Source: Desulfocapsa sp. (lineage in GTDB: Bacteria; Desulfobacterota; Desulfobulbia; Desulfobulbales; Desulfocapsaceae). From it: a stretch of DNA of 10,786 nt. Position 1 is the first letter of the stretch; every line of letters begins with the position of its first letter. Of the stretch, positions 1 to 7,443 are shown in pieces. Made by a program: the position numbers and the translations under genes. Location of the stretch: the NCBI GenBank assembly GCA_029934915.1, contig JAOZLI010000064.1:1-10786 (forward strand), in the 5' to 3' direction. A model generated the notes under the pieces. The model had not been told where the DNA came from, did no database searches, and worked only from the letters and a program-made list of their open reading frames with translations.

Positions 1-176
1 TGAGTAGCAATAAAGCCAATGTTCGAATATTACTGAGTAATGGTGAAGTTGAAGCAGTGCTCGAATCAGCCCCGCCACATGGTAGGAAAAGCATAAAGCC
101 AGTGAAGCCAGAAAAAAAGGCGTTGTTGATATGGTCTTTTCTCCTTTTCCTACTGGCCTATGTTTTATTTCGATAA
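1..176 (+). CDS. Small protein with C-terminal membrane segment, start codon cut by window edge
   Basis: An open frame runs from base 3 to a TAA at 174-176. Bases 1-2 are TG, so the start codon is probably completed by the base just outside the window (for example ATG), giving a protein of about 58 residues starting M-S-S-N-K. The first 40 or so residues are polar and end in a lysine- and proline-rich stretch (KPVKPEKK). A hydrophobic segment of about 15 residues (LLIWSFLLFLLAYVLF) follows, then a terminal arginine. This is the layout of a small tail-anchored inner-membrane protein with the N-terminus in the cytoplasm. I do not recognise a family. If the start lies further upstream, this is only the C-terminal end of a larger protein. 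It converges on the minus-strand gene ending at 366, and I see no convincing terminator between them. Confidence 0.5.
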   Translation, partial: SSNKANVRILLSNGEVEAVLESAPPHGRKSIKPVKPEKKALLIWSFLLFLLAYVLFR

Positions 177-365
177 ACATAATGTAAGACAAGGTACCGG
201 TGAAGAAGATTTGTAGCTTACAACTGCACAACTCTTCTCCGTCTATCTTTCTTGGGGAGGTTGGAATATCGGCGATGTCCAAGTGATAACGTGTGGTTGT
301 CAAAATGATGATTTAACATTTGTGAGTCTTGTAAAAAGCACGTGATAAAAACCGTATGTTATCGG

Positions 366-1088
366 TCATTCCTTGAATGTAATCTTTAGTTGCCCATTCT
401 GAGTTTCAATGGATTCAACACCATCTGCGAAAAGTTGCCAGAAACCTTCGTCACCGCCAAATTCGTGCACAAGATCGATGTTTTTCAATCCACCAAGCCA
501 GGCATTTGGAATAGGCACTCCCATAAGCTTGACTCCCTTCAAAACAACAACCGGCTGCCCATTTCGGTAGGCGAGCTCCAGTCCGGCTGCAGCGCGCAGG
601 ACTTTACCACCAAACATAGGGAAATCCTGATCCAGAGGGATGCGTAACCTGGCACTAATCAAATCGTCAGCCATATCAACAGCAACCTTTGTTGCTAAAT
701 CAGTATTTTTTGCGATCATTGCATTCAGTTCACGCTCTGTGAATAGAATATCTCTAATAGCTCCTTTTTCAGTATATGCTTCAGGCTGTAATGGAGCGTT
801 AAGGTCCTCTACTGACTCCTTTGTCTTAATATTTACTGGTTTTTTTTCAGAAATATTCTGCTGAGGGTCGGGCTCCATTGAAAAACCAAAACTGTTAAGC
901 TTTTCAGATAACAGCTGTTCCTCATGACCACTTAACACCACAGGAGTAAATTGTGACGGAAAGATATACGTTTTGGCAACCCAAAGCGTAATCGCTGTGG
1001 TTATTAGGGCAGTCAGTAAAACTATTCCAACTACCTGCAAGCAACCAAACTTTTTTGTATCCTTCAATTCATTGTTTAATTCAGTCAT
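366..1088 (-). CDS. Single-pass membrane-anchored protein of unknown function
   Basis: The protein has 240 residues. A polar N-terminus of about 14 residues (rich in E, N, K and D) is followed by one hydrophobic segment at about 16-37, so it is probably anchored in the inner membrane with the rest in the periplasm. Residues 50-110 are polar and charged and look like a linker. From about 112 to the end is a compact domain beginning FTERELNAMI, with alternating beta-strand-like stretches (RLRIPLDQDF, PVVVLKGVKLMGVPIP) and ending in a strand (GQLKITFKE). This pattern recalls DUF2993- or TULIP-type lipid-binding folds, but that is only a resemblance. The gene starts 9 nt after the stop of the DUF937-like gene. 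I see no Shine-Dalgarno sequence in front of its ATG, so translation is probably coupled to that gene. A weak 4-bp stem (351-354 with 363-366) overlaps its stop codon and is followed on the minus strand by a run of T, a poor terminator candidate. Confidence 0.8.
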   Translation of the reverse strand: MTELNNELKDTKKFGCLQVVGIVLLTALITTAITLWVAKTYIFPSQFTPVVLSGHEEQLLSEKLNSFGFSMEPDPQQNISEKKPVNIKTKESVEDLNAPLQPEAYTEKGAIRDILFTERELNAMIAKNTDLATKVAVDMADDLISARLRIPLDQDFPMFGGKVLRAAAGLELAYRNGQPVVVLKGVKLMGVPIPNAWLGGLKNIDLVHEFGGDEGFWQLFADGVESIETQNGQLKITFKE

Positions 1089-1097
1089 GGGAGGCTA

Positions 1098-1532
1098 CTA
1101 TTTGAAAAGTTTACCGGCAAGACCCAAAACGCCTTCCACTCCACCAATGGAATCGAGAATGGAGCCACCACTACTACCATTATCCACCATCTGCGGCAGA
1201 GCTTCGGATAATCCTCCGGCAGCCTCGTCTGTGCTAATCCCGAGTTTTGAAGCAAAAGCAGCTATTTTATCGGAACCAAGAACACCACTGATTTGCTCGG
1301 GAGATATCCCCTCATTAGCTCCATTACCCAACCATGATGAAACCATTCCACCTAAACCGCTGGCGTTCATGTTCGTCATCAACGAACCAATATCAAAACC
1401 GCCATCACCATCGGTTAAACCGGATAATGCACTAGTTAGAGAACCTAAATCTAGATTACTTCCGGCATCGCCACTGAGATCGCTTTTACTAAACATTGAT
1501 GCTCCTACTTGAAGTAGTTCGTTCATATCCAT
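1098..1532 (-). CDS. YidB-like DUF937 family protein
   Basis: The protein has 144 residues and resembles the DUF937/YidB family of small bacterial proteins, whose biochemical role is not established. The diagnostic part is the second half: a glycine-rich GLGGMVSSWLGNG segment at about 59-71, then SPEQ at 77-80, VLGSDKIAAFASKLGIS at about 84-100 and DEAAGGLSEALPQMVD at 102-117. In family members this block forms a compact helical domain. The N-terminal half is low in complexity and rich in S, G, L and D. The frame stays open upstream to a possible start at 1625. I chose the ATG at 1530-1532 because AGGAAA lies a suitable distance upstream and because the 31 extra residues look nothing like the family. 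An ATG two codons further in is also possible. It is the first gene of a two-gene operon with the membrane protein that follows 9 nt later. Confidence 0.8.
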   Translation of the reverse strand: MDMNELLQVGASMFSKSDLSGDAGSNLDLGSLTSALSGLTDGDGGFDIGSLMTNMNASGLGGMVSSWLGNGANEGISPEQISGVLGSDKIAAFASKLGISTDEAAGGLSEALPQMVDNGSSGGSILDSIGGVEGVLGLAGKLFK

Positions 1533-1629
1533 AACTTTTTTCCTACCTGTTGTTTTAATAAATATTTTTCCCATAACTACAACTGATATGCTATTGCTAA
1601 AACAGCGACTAATATTAACCAGCACAAAC

Positions 1630-1649
1630 GTAGTAAGAATAAATACTAC
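1630..1649. repeat. Short hairpin between the DUF937 gene and tnpA
   Basis: GTAGTA at 1630-1635 pairs perfectly with TACTAC at 1644-1649 across an 8-nt loop. It lies 20 nt beyond the stop of the transposase remnant and 98 nt upstream of the DUF937-like start. It could be the subterminal hairpin of the right end of the IS200-like element, or part of the 5' region of the DUF937 operon. A 6-bp A/T-rich stem alone is weak evidence. Confidence 0.3.
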
Positions 1650-1668
1650 TCTTTACTGGTCCAAAAGT

Positions 1669-2157
1669 CTAATAGGTTAGTTGTAGCAAGCGAAACAAAC
1701 TCAACAAAGAGGACCTTAAAAGCTCAATATCAAACTTATCATTAGGGTCTTTTTCAAAGTGATGTTCTAAATACTCTTGAATCATATCTTTTGTAAGCTC
1801 ACCAGAAGTAACACAAAAATATCCGCGAGCCCAAAAGTGTCGCCCCCAGTATCGTTTTTTTACATGAGGAAACTCTGCAAATATCTTTTGGGACACCCTG
1901 CCCTTTACCCGTCGCATAATATCAGAAGAAGATATATTCGGAGGTGCAGACACCAAGATGTGAACGTGGTCCTTGCTGACAACGCCACGCAATATTTGAA
2001 TTTCAAAATATTCACAGGTTTGGCGAACCAACTCACGTACCCGAAGAGCAAGATCTCCTTAAAGTACATGATATCGATACTTTGTTACCCAAACAAAATG
2101 ATATTCGATTTTATATTTTGTATGACTCCCTCGACGATATTCTATGCAAACAACCAT
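1669..2157 (-). pseudogene. tnpA: IS200/IS605-family Y1 transposase, broken by an in-frame stop
   Basis: Reading the minus strand from the ATG at 2155-2157 gives a full-length Y1 (HUH) transposase of about 162 codons. It is interrupted once, at codon 33, by TAA (2059-2061) in the sequence HVL-stop-GDLALRV, where IS200-type proteins normally have lysine. A single AAA to TAA change explains this. The rest is intact: residues 5-31 match the IS200 N-terminus (EYRRGSHTKY, EYHFVWVTKYRYHV). The HUH metal-binding motif is H64-V-H66 within DHVHILVSAP, and the catalytic tyrosine is probably Y129 within IQEYLEHH. The family makes single-stranded cuts at sequences recognised through terminal hairpins and needs no inverted repeats at its ends. 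The first codon may also have changed, since the usual M-E-Y start reads I-E-Y here, with an ATG four codons upstream. The C-terminal end (LLSLFRLLQLTY) is more hydrophobic than I would expect and may be read-through into the element's right end. No tnpB is present. Confidence 0.85.
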
Positions 2158-2169
2158 AAACCAACCGCT

Positions 2170-2197
2170 AGCATAATGCTACCCGTCTAAAGACGGG
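2170..2197. repeat. Left-end hairpins of the IS200-like element
   Basis: Two adjacent palindromes lie just upstream of the transposase start. CCCGTC (2182-2187) pairs with GACGGG (2192-2197) across a TAAA loop, and AGCAT (2170-2174) pairs with ATGCT (2176-2180) around a single base. IS200-type elements carry a left-end hairpin recognised by TnpA, and in IS200 itself such structures also limit transcription and translation entering tnpA from outside. Their position supports this being the left end. I could not fix the exact boundary of the element, because this family makes no target duplication. Confidence 0.6.
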
Positions 2198-2220
2198 GGT
2201 TTAAACCTTAAGCAGGAACA

Positions 2221-2582
2221 ATGAAAATTGACGACCAGAAAGTAACCGAAGCATTCATTGCTGTGGCAAGTGACTATATACAAATGGCTAAAGATGTTGA
2301 TTCGGCCAGGAACCTTGCATACTTGGCTGTTATCGCCTGGAATATTTCTTTGTATCCTCAAGCTAGATTATCAAAAAAATTAATTTAATTGCTCGTGAAT
2401 ACGAAAAAAGCAATCCTGGTGTTGTTAAAGCAGAATTGCTCGCACATGATCTGCAAGCACTGGTTGACAAAAAACAAAAGAAATTTTCAGATCTCAGAAG
2501 GAATATTACGAAAATCGGTGTTGAAGAAAAGGGAGAGGAATATGAGATCACCACCGAATCCATATATTTCGAGCTTCAATAA
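2221..2582 (+). CDS. Small helical protein of unknown function, split by a -1 frameshift at A AAA AAA
   Basis: The ATG at 2221 has AGGA about 6 nt upstream and opens a frame of 55 codons ending at TAA (2386-2388). At 2373-2379 the sequence is a run of seven A, phased as tcA AAA AAA. Stepping back one base there continues in a good open frame to TAA at 2580-2582. The joined product is about 120 residues: KIDDQKVTEAFIAVASDYI, a LAYLAVIAWNISLYP segment at about 32-46, then IAREYEKSNPG, a lysine-rich helix (ALVDKKQKKFSDLRRNI), and an acidic C-terminus ending in YFELQ. Both parts have protein-like composition and fit one helical protein. I do not recognise the family. The disruption may be a simple loss of one A from a run of eight (pseudogene or sequencing error), or a real slippery site. 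The IS200-like left end lies directly upstream of its ribosome binding site and has probably separated it from its original promoter. Confidence 0.6.
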
Positions 2583-2800
2583 AAAAGCGCCAGAACTATT
2601 TTGTTTCGCATTGTTGAATGGTCAACATATCTCCCCTGCAGGTTGACTCAAGCAGTATTCCAAAAAGAGAACAGGGCAATGGCCACCTTACCCATTTAAG
2701 CAAAATCGCAAGTAATCTTATTCTTGATCGTCGGTTGGATCTGTGTCATAAAATGAACGTTTCCCCGAGGCGGATTCGTCCTTAATTCATTTGCGTATAT

Positions 2801-2820
2801 TTACGGGCAAATGGCCGTAA
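2801..2820. repeat. Short hairpin TTACGG/CCGTAA
   Basis: TTACGG (2801-2806) pairs perfectly with CCGTAA (2815-2820) across an 8-nt loop. It lies 16 nt before a second hairpin. There is no T-run after it on either strand, so it is not a typical intrinsic terminator. Confidence 0.35.
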
Positions 2821-2835
2821 TACCCTGAAATTGAA

Positions 2836-2888
2836 AAATGCCAAAACTCAATAAGTGTCATCGATAGTGACCTTTGATTTTGGCATTT
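2836..2888. repeat. 11-bp perfect inverted repeat with internal mini-palindrome
   Basis: AAATGCCAAAA (2836-2846) is the exact reverse complement of TTTTGGCATTT (2878-2888). The 31-nt interior contains GTCA (2857-2860) and TGAC (2868-2871) around ATCGAT, so the whole can fold as a stem with a smaller inner stem. A short T-run (2890-2894) follows on the + strand, so it could act as a weak terminator for the frameshifted gene. It could equally be part of a small repeat element. Confidence 0.4.
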
Positions 2889-3026
2889 GTTTTTGCACAC
2901 CATTTGCAGATGGATTAAGGGCACAGTAGTGTTTCGTATTCAAGTGACACAAACCCTGGTTTTGGGCACGAGGATAAAAGACTCCTTGAAATCATACGCA
3001 AAAGCCCCATTCGCACTTAGGTCTCA

Positions 3027-3190
3027 TTCAACAATAACTTCGTATTCTGAGGCGCAATATAAACATTTAGAAAAATGCTTTACAATTATTTAATCCTCAA
3101 CGTAGCTCGGCTACGCCTGCAGTTAAATAATCGAAAATCATTTCTCTAAACATTCATCTCACACCTCATAATTACGAAGTTATTGTTGAA
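3027..3190 (-). repeat. Long imperfect palindrome (about 80-bp arms), MITE-like or structured RNA
   Basis: The outer 18 bp are perfectly inverted: TTCAACAATAACTTCGTA at 3027-3044 and its reverse complement at 3173-3190. The centre is CGTAGC (3101-3106), TCG, GCTACG (3110-3115). Aligned base by base with one unpaired base (3172), 61 of 80 positions are Watson-Crick pairs. Of the 19 mismatches, 11 become G.U pairs in RNA read from the minus strand, against only 2 in RNA from the + strand. Minus-strand RNA could therefore pair at 72 of 80 positions. The minus strand is also the strand of the SNF2 transcript, whose stop codon is 46 nt upstream. It may be a non-autonomous mobile repeat, a 3' UTR element or a terminator. 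There is no T-run typical of an intrinsic terminator, and I see no clear target duplication. Confidence 0.75.
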
Positions 3191-3236
3191 CAAGCCCTTA
3201 ATGTGAGCCCATCCCCTTGATTGCGCGCCGCTACAT

Positions 3237-6200
3237 CTAGCCATCTTTCAAAAGAGCCAGTAACTCGTTGGTGGATATTTTTCCGCTCATGTCACTGCCA
3301 TCCAGGAGATTGTCGGCAAGATCACGTTTTGTTTTATGCAGCGCCACAATCTTTTCTTCAATGGTGTCTTTGACCACTAAACGGTATACGGTAACAGGGC
3401 GTTGCTGGCCTATGCGATGGGCTCGATCAGATGCCTGGTCTTCCACAGCCGGATTCCACCAGGGATCCATATGGATGACATAATCAGCAGCGGTGAGATT
3501 TAAGCCTGAACCTCCGGCTTTGAGGCTGATGAGAAACAGGTCTCCTTTTCCAGATTGAAAATCTTTCACTCGTTTAGTCCGTTGTTTAACGGGTGTCGAA
3601 CCATCGAGATACTGATAGCTTATTCCCAGGCTGTCCAACCGTTCACGCAGGAGAGATAAATGCCCGACAAACTGGCTGAATACCAGTGCTTTATGGTTGT
3701 TTTCAAGGAGTTCCTGGACAATGTTCGTGAACACCTTGAGCTTGGAACTGGCCAGTGCCAGGTCGGGAACCACAAGCTGCGGGTTACAACAAAAACGCCT
3801 GAGTCTCGTGATTTCGGCAAGCACCTGCATATGTTGTCCCCCTTGAGCGTTATCTTCACCCGCGATAACCTCAAGGGCCTGTTGTCGTTGCGCTTCGTAC
3901 ATGGCAGACTCTTCAGGACTCATCTCCACCTGCATGGTTACTTCTGTTCGCGATGGGAGTTCCTGTAAAACATCCTGTTTAAGTCGACGCAGAATAAAGG
4001 GTTGGATAAGTTTTTTCAGCCTTCTGGCTGCTTCCTTATCGTTATATTTTTCAATGGGGATCGCAAATTTCTTTTTAAAACCTTCGTAGGAGCCAAGCAG
4101 GCCGGGATTAATAAATCTGTATAGATTCCACAACTCACCAAGATGGTTCTCAATGGGGGTTCCCGTGGTGATAATTCTAAAATTCGCCTGCAGAGCCATG
4201 GCAGCTTTCGATCGTTTTGTTTGCTTGTTTTTGATGGCCTGCGCTTCATCGAGTACGATGGTTTGCCATTGTACAGATGAGAGGAGCTCTGTCTCCGTTT
4301 GCAGGAGGCCATAACTACAGACCATCATGTCGAAGGGTGCGAGTTTGTTGATAGCTTTCTTTCTGTCTCCATCTGCAAAGTTGAGGACGTTCAAGGTGGG
4401 GGCGAAACGTTTTGCCTCTTCTTCCCAGTTCATCATCACCGAGGTGGGGGCAATGATGAGTGTCGGCCCTTCAGGGGCACCGAGCAGGATTGCAGCAAGT
4501 GCCTGTACGGTTTTTCCAAGTCCCATATCATCAGCCAGGCAGGCACCCACGTTCCAGGAAGACAAACGGGCCAGCCAGGAAAACCCCTCTTCCTGGTAAT
4601 CACGTAGGTGTGCTTGCAGGGTGGAGGGCAGCAGCGGCTCTTTGATGTTTTGGAATCGCTTTATATTCTTCTTCCAGTGTGTATCCGTTTTACAGCTTCC
4701 CACCTCTTCGATGAAATCTTCCAGAGCAAGACCGGCGAGCGGATTGAGACGAAAGCCTTTACCGTGGGTTTCGGAGTATGCGCGCAATTCATCCAGACGT
4801 TTTTTGAATGCTCTATTTAAAGCAAGAAATCTGCCGTCATCCAGTTGGATAAAACGATTTTCGGACCCACTGGTTAACTGCAGGAGTTTTTTCATGTCAA
4901 GGGTAAGGTTTTTGTCCACCTGTAGCGATCCGGTGACACCAAACCAGTCATTATCCCGTTTTATTCCCATGGAAAAATTTGCAAATGAACTCTCGGGCAT
5001 TACCTGAATACTCTCCCCTTTAGGCCATTCAATAACAACTTTTTTCTTTATCTTTTGCAGCTCAGTCAAAAGCTCCAGGCATTCTTCCGGCTCCTCGATA
5101 GCAAAATCATAGTCAAGGCTGTCCGTATGGCCGAGGCTCGCACAACTCTCGATGATTGCATTGGCCGTCTTTTTCTCTTTGTTGAGGTTACGATTTGTCT
5201 GTAACTGGCACCCGTCAATTTCTGCCATTACCGTTTTTCCACCGCTGCCCGGTTTATAGTAGGAGCCTCCATCACGAAAAGGGCGGTTGAGAAATTCCAC
5301 CTGTAATCCCTCTCCCATGGGAAGAAGGTGAATATGAGGGCGCATATCAGCGGTAACTTTTTTAATATTAGCAGATTCTCCAACTCCAATATCTGAATGG
5401 ATTGTCAGCACTTTGGCGACGGCACCTAAAGCCTTCAACACCGCCTCTTTAGCGCTGGAGGGGACAGTGACAGACGACCCTATAATGTCGGCAACTTTTC
5501 TGAAATCATCGTCAATGGCAACATATTGCAGGCGGGTGGGACTTTCCTGGATGATTGTATAGTTTCCTGCCTCTTGCAGGGGAGGGTGTAGGGAAATTAC
5601 ATAGTCTTTTTTCTTTTTCAGCACGTGGAGCTCGGGTGCTCCTTTTACAATCTCCAGCTGTACCGATGGACTGTCTTGTAAAAAAAGGAGCGGGTGGCCA
5701 ATAAGAGCTGGAATTGTAAGACTTTCGTCGAAGTCGTACGTTGTTTTGGAGTGGCCGTAATAGCCATATCCCGATCCGTAGTCCTTTTCGATTGTGTTGA
5801 CGACTCTTCTGTCCTGATCATTCAGGTAGGGAAGGCTTGCTGCATCTTTATAGAGTGTGGATAGAGCAACGGCACGTCCCTTGGTCCATTTGCCATTTTT
5901 GCTCAATTTTTGCAAGCGAGGCGCGATCTCACAGGTGCCATACTTTTTGAAGTATTTGACCAGCCAGACAAGGCGTTCTGCTTTGGCCGTTGTTTCGCTT
6001 TTTCCACCATCAGCAAAACTGGACAGGGCGTTGAGGACATTCTCCCAGTTTTTTTTGGGTTGAATTATTTTACAAAGATCCGGCAGAGGGCAAAATTGCA
6101 GGAGATCCTGGTAATGCTCTTTATTTTCTTGTGTATCTCCCAAAAAAGAGAGTTGCAAGGCTGCAGTCTCCTTGGCAAACCAGAGGTACTCGTTGAAGTC

Positions 6201-7424
6201 CGCTTTGGATAAGAGATCTTCTAGTATGTCAGTCGCATACGTAGGTATATCCTTTCCCTGCCAGCTCAGTGTCAAAAAAGCGATAAAGATAGAAGGATAA
6301 TCGTAGTATTCTCCATATTCTGTGCTGTGGCCTTTGGCTTCTGCTTTTTTCTTCTGTCCCTGGGCGAAGAGAATGGTCTGCTCCAGATCGTCATAGGCAC
6401 CTATGGAAAAATGAGTAGTCTGGCTTTTGATAAATGGTATCAGGTCTTGTGCTCGTTTTACATTTTCATGACTCCCGGATTGCAACAGAGCAACAAGATG
6501 AAAAAGACCCGCGAAATTACAATAGGCTACTTTCTTTTTGCGAGTTTCCTTTCGCATGAGTCGCAGACCCTTGTCGTAGAGCAGCAGCGATTCTTCCATC
6601 TTTCCCTCAAGGAGTGCCAGCCATCCCTGATAGCTCAGTTGAAATGATGATTCGGGCCATATTCCCAGAAATGTTTTGGCCTCATCTATCTCTCCTCTGC
6701 AGATGAGGTGTAGGACATGTATTGCGAGTAATTGCTCGGGGATAGTTCCTTTTTCTTTGCTATAGCGAGCTATGACATCGGTCAGATGTTGCGCTGGTTG
6801 TAGAGTGGAAAAGGCATTGTTTAATGCTGGAATCAAAAAGTGTGACAATATTTCCGGTGATAAATCCATCAGCATATTTTCATCAAAGGGGTTGGTGAGC
6901 ACTATCTCGTAAGGATGGTCATTCTGAAAATCAATAGGATGTTGCCTTTGCAGGGTGTTGAGGATTTTATTCAGTTGCTCAGCGTTTCGTTTTCGATAAA
7001 AAGCAATCCTGAAATCACGCATTCCCAGGTCGAAACTGTCATAGACGGATTCGAATCCCCAGGAGGATTTGGTGGGGATCTCTTTTTGTACTGCCATGGC
7101 CAGTGCTTCAAAGCTCTTGTCTTTAATGGCCTCGCGAGTCATCAATTCTATTGTTTCCTGGTAGCACTCCATGCCGAATCTGTCCATCTCCACAAGGCCC
7201 TGTTCCACCAGAGGGGTAAGGAGAGCTGTTATGTCTTTTACGAGAAACATTTTTCCGTTTGCATTTCGGATTCCGGCACGATTCAAACACTTCATTAACC
7301 GGGTTTTGGAAATTTTTGTATAAATCAGTGACAAACATTTCAGTACATTTTGTGATGTGGGTGAAAGGCCTGGGTAAAGTGACAGGAAGGTTTGCTGGAG
7401 AGGGCTGTATTCAATAGTTGGCAT
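3237..7424 (-). CDS. SNF2-family ATPase with long helical-repeat N-terminal region
   Basis: A 1395-residue Swi2/Snf2-type DNA translocase, a class that uses ATP to move along duplex DNA and remodel protein-DNA complexes. The ATPase is in the C-terminal third. It starts near residue 940 (LRDYQEEGFSWL), with motif I DDMGLGKT at 965-972 (lysine 971), motif II DEAQ at 1059-1062, TGTPIENH shortly after, and in the second RecA lobe a LDGST strand, LKAGGSGLNL and motif VI DRAHRIGQ at 1333-1340. All key catalytic residues are present. Residues 1-100 look like a winged-helix-type start. About 240-500 is helical with TPR-like units (LLEGKMEESLLLYDKGL). About 690-930 is a beta-rich region like those preceding the ATPase in bacterial SNF2 proteins. 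The frame is open upstream to 7616, but those 64 residues overlap the kinase gene. I chose the ATG at 7422-7424, 19 nt after the kinase stop, with only a weak GGA upstream. It is the last gene of the operon. Its target is unknown. Confidence 0.93.
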   Translation of the reverse strand: MPTIEYSPLQQTFLSLYPGLSPTSQNVLKCLSLIYTKISKTRLMKCLNRAGIRNANGKMFLVKDITALLTPLVEQGLVEMDRFGMECYQETIELMTREAIKDKSFEALAMAVQKEIPTKSSWGFESVYDSFDLGMRDFRIAFYRKRNAEQLNKILNTLQRQHPIDFQNDHPYEIVLTNPFDENMLMDLSPEILSHFLIPALNNAFSTLQPAQHLTDVIARYSKEKGTIPEQLLAIHVLHLICRGEIDEAKTFLGIWPESSFQLSYQGWLALLEGKMEESLLLYDKGLRLMRKETRKKKVAYCNFAGLFHLVALLQSGSHENVKRAQDLIPFIKSQTTHFSIGAYDDLEQTILFAQGQKKKAEAKGHSTEYGEYYDYPSIFIAFLTLSWQGKDIPTYATDILEDLLSKADFNEYLWFAKETAALQLSFLGDTQENKEHYQDLLQFCPLPDLCKIIQPKKNWENVLNALSSFADGGKSETTAKAERLVWLVKYFKKYGTCEIAPRLQKLSKNGKWTKGRAVALSTLYKDAASLPYLNDQDRRVVNTIEKDYGSGYGYYGHSKTTYDFDESLTIPALIGHPLLFLQDSPSVQLEIVKGAPELHVLKKKKDYVISLHPPLQEAGNYTIIQESPTRLQYVAIDDDFRKVADIIGSSVTVPSSAKEAVLKALGAVAKVLTIHSDIGVGESANIKKVTADMRPHIHLLPMGEGLQVEFLNRPFRDGGSYYKPGSGGKTVMAEIDGCQLQTNRNLNKEKKTANAIIESCASLGHTDSLDYDFAIEEPEECLELLTELQKIKKKVVIEWPKGESIQVMPESSFANFSMGIKRDNDWFGVTGSLQVDKNLTLDMKKLLQLTSGSENRFIQLDDGRFLALNRAFKKRLDELRAYSETHGKGFRLNPLAGLALEDFIEEVGSCKTDTHWKKNIKRFQNIKEPLLPSTLQAHLRDYQEEGFSWLARLSSWNVGACLADDMGLGKTVQALAAILLGAPEGPTLIIAPTSVMMNWEEEAKRFAPTLNVLNFADGDRKKAINKLAPFDMMVCSYGLLQTETELLSSVQWQTIVLDEAQAIKNKQTKRSKAAMALQANFRIITTGTPIENHLGELWNLYRFINPGLLGSYEGFKKKFAIPIEKYNDKEAARRLKKLIQPFILRRLKQDVLQELPSRTEVTMQVEMSPEESAMYEAQRQQALEVIAGEDNAQGGQHMQVLAEITRLRRFCCNPQLVVPDLALASSKLKVFTNIVQELLENNHKALVFSQFVGHLSLLRERLDSLGISYQYLDGSTPVKQRTKRVKDFQSGKGDLFLISLKAGGSGLNLTAADYVIHMDPWWNPAVEDQASDRAHRIGQQRPVTVYRLVVKDTIEEKIVALHKTKRDLADNLLDGSDMSGKISTNELLALLKDG

Positions 7425-7443
7425 GGTCTTGTTCCGGGTGCTG

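Larger units (their letters stand above)
2583..3236. other. Gene-free stretch with inverted repeats
   Basis: I find no convincing gene in these 654 bases. Short open frames on both strands lack ribosome binding sites and family-like composition. The minus-strand translation of about 2590-2830 gives plausible peptide fragments broken by several stops, which could be a decayed gene, but I cannot name it. The stretch contains the small hairpins at 2801-2820 and 2836-2888 and the long imperfect palindrome at 3027-3190. It separates the + strand frameshifted gene from the end of the minus-strand SNF2 operon, so both neighbours end here. Confidence 0.6.

Noticed and set aside
973..1512. Long + strand open frame opposite the DUF937-like gene
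   Set aside because: It is the mirror of a real minus-strand gene, and its proline/serine-rich composition is what the complement of a G/S/L-rich protein gives.
1533..1625. 31-residue N-terminal extension of the DUF937-like protein
   Set aside because: AGGAAA precedes the internal ATG at 1532, and the extension does not resemble the family.
2389..2646. Open frame on the + strand inside and after the frameshifted gene
   Set aside because: It overlaps the -1 continuation in another frame, has no ribosome binding site and no protein-like pattern.
2640..2830. Possible remnant of a gene on the minus strand
   Set aside because: Translation gives fragments broken by at least three stops, and I could not match them to any family, so I mention it only in the description of the gene-free stretch.
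3237..7424. SNF2 ATPase as part of a phage-defence system
   Set aside because: Some defence systems use SNF2-type ATPases, but there is no nuclease, methyltransferase, phospholipase-D-like or other partner gene here. The cotranscribed genes are a sugar-kinase-like and an acyltransferase gene.
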